Below the pieces are notes generated by a model. The model ran no database searches. It had not been told where the DNA came from and saw only the letters and a program-made list of their open reading frames with translations. From Candidatus Saliniplasma halalkaliphilum (GTDB lineage: Archaea > Thermoplasmatota > Thermoplasmata > Halarchaeoplasmatales > Halarchaeoplasmataceae): a stretch of DNA of 6,432 nt. The translations under genes were made by a program, and so were the position numbers. The DNA lies in NCBI GenBank assembly GCA_019594235.1, contig JAFDTG010000089.1:1-6432 (forward strand). Direction: 5' to 3'. Shown here piece after piece: positions 6,279-6,432 of the stretch (position 1 is its first letter; each line of letters opens with the position of its first letter).

Positions 6279-6288
6279 ATATTTAAAA
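6279..6288 (+). promoter_or_regulatory. TATA-like promoter of the MFS transporter gene
   Basis: ATATTTAAAA matches the archaeal TATA consensus well and is centred about 28 bases before the ATG at 6313. Transcription would start almost at the ATG. The bases just before the ATG (GGTTTACAAG) hold no Shine-Dalgarno sequence, which supports leaderless translation. Confidence 0.5.
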
Positions 6289-6312
6289 CTTCGATTTATA
6301 TCGGTTTACAAG

Positions 6313-6432
6313 ATGAAGAAACCTGTTTATTACGGTTGGATAGTGGTCATCGGGGCTTTTTTAGCGTTATTAGTGTCTAGTCTACGGAGCTACAGCTTCG
6401 GAGTGTTCATCGACCCGCTCACTGCTGATTTC
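6313..6432 (+). CDS. Major facilitator superfamily transporter, N-terminal fragment cut by the window end (oxalate/formate-antiporter or monocarboxylate-like)
   Basis: Forty codons from the ATG are visible with no stop. After MKKPVYYGW comes a hydrophobic first transmembrane segment (about residues 9-23), then a turn containing SSLRSYSFGVFIDPL. The YYGWIVV start and the YSFGVF-x2-PL pattern after the first helix are typical of MFS carriers of the oxalate/formate antiporter and monocarboxylate type. These move small carboxylates across the cytoplasmic membrane. This would suit the neighbouring amino-acid and aldehyde catabolism, but the substrate cannot be read from 40 residues. About 350-400 further residues should follow outside the window. 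It is divergent from the universal stress protein gene with a 94-base gap, and its TATA box lies so close to the ATG that a leaderless mRNA is expected. Confidence 0.8.
   Translation, partial: MKKPVYYGWIVVIGAFLALLVSSLRSYSFGVFIDPLTADF

Noticed and set aside
6182..6280. Direct repeat GCGAATCAT at 6182-6190 and 6272-6280
   Set aside because: Only 9 bases, one copy inside the stress protein coding region, no further copies noticed nearby; most likely chance, although a regulator site cannot be fully excluded.
6261..6300. Bacterial-type promoter reading (TTGAAC as a -35 box) before the MFS gene
   Set aside because: No -10-like hexamer occurs 16-18 bases downstream; the archaeal TATA reading fits the spacing to the ATG better.

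Overview
The window looks like a piece of an archaeal chromosome, from an AT-rich, probably uncultured lineage that uses amino acids. The archaeal reading rests on promoter layout. Two genes (the tandem-Usp gene and the MFS gene) have a TATA-like box about 26-30 bases before the ATG and no Shine-Dalgarno sequence, as in leaderless archaeal mRNAs. Three others have a GGTG-type ribosome binding site 5-6 bases before the ATG. I saw no convincing bacterial -35/-10 pair. AGA/AGG and ATA codons are common. I cannot name the lineage; an amino-acid-degrading euryarchaeal or Thermoplasmatota-type archaeon is only a guess.

Layout from left to right. (1) Plus strand, 2-2343: the 3' two thirds of a class III (PLP) aminotransferase, then 8 bases later a complete CoA-acylating methylmalonate/malonate-semialdehyde dehydrogenase. 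Together they would convert a beta-amino acid (beta-alanine or 3-aminoisobutyrate) through its semialdehyde to acetyl-CoA or propionyl-CoA. (2) Minus strand, 3833-2373: a hydrolytic NAD(P)-dependent aldehyde dehydrogenase, convergent with the first unit across only 29 bases. (3) Plus strand, 3971-5197: a saccharopine-dehydrogenase/lysine-6-dehydrogenase-like oxidoreductase, divergent from the aldehyde dehydrogenase. Their shared promoter region holds a perfect 10-bp inverted repeat whose halves look like back-to-back TATA boxes. The pair fits oxidative deamination of an amino acid (lysine is the best-known substrate of the family) to an aldehyde, then oxidation to an acid. (4) Minus strand, 6218-5343: a two-domain universal stress protein with degenerate nucleotide-binding motifs. 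(5) Plus strand, 6313 to the window end: the first 40 residues of a major-facilitator transporter that resembles the oxalate/formate-antiporter or monocarboxylate type.

Taken together this is a catabolic neighbourhood: two amino-acid deaminating enzymes, two aldehyde dehydrogenases with different chemistry (thioester-forming versus acid-forming), and possibly a carboxylate transporter. All families are known. The less ordinary parts are the pairing of the genes, the symmetric divergent promoter, and the altered motifs in the stress protein and in the second aldehyde dehydrogenase. There is no sign of mobile elements, CRISPR arrays, tRNA or rRNA, and no intergenic stretch exceeds 150 bases.
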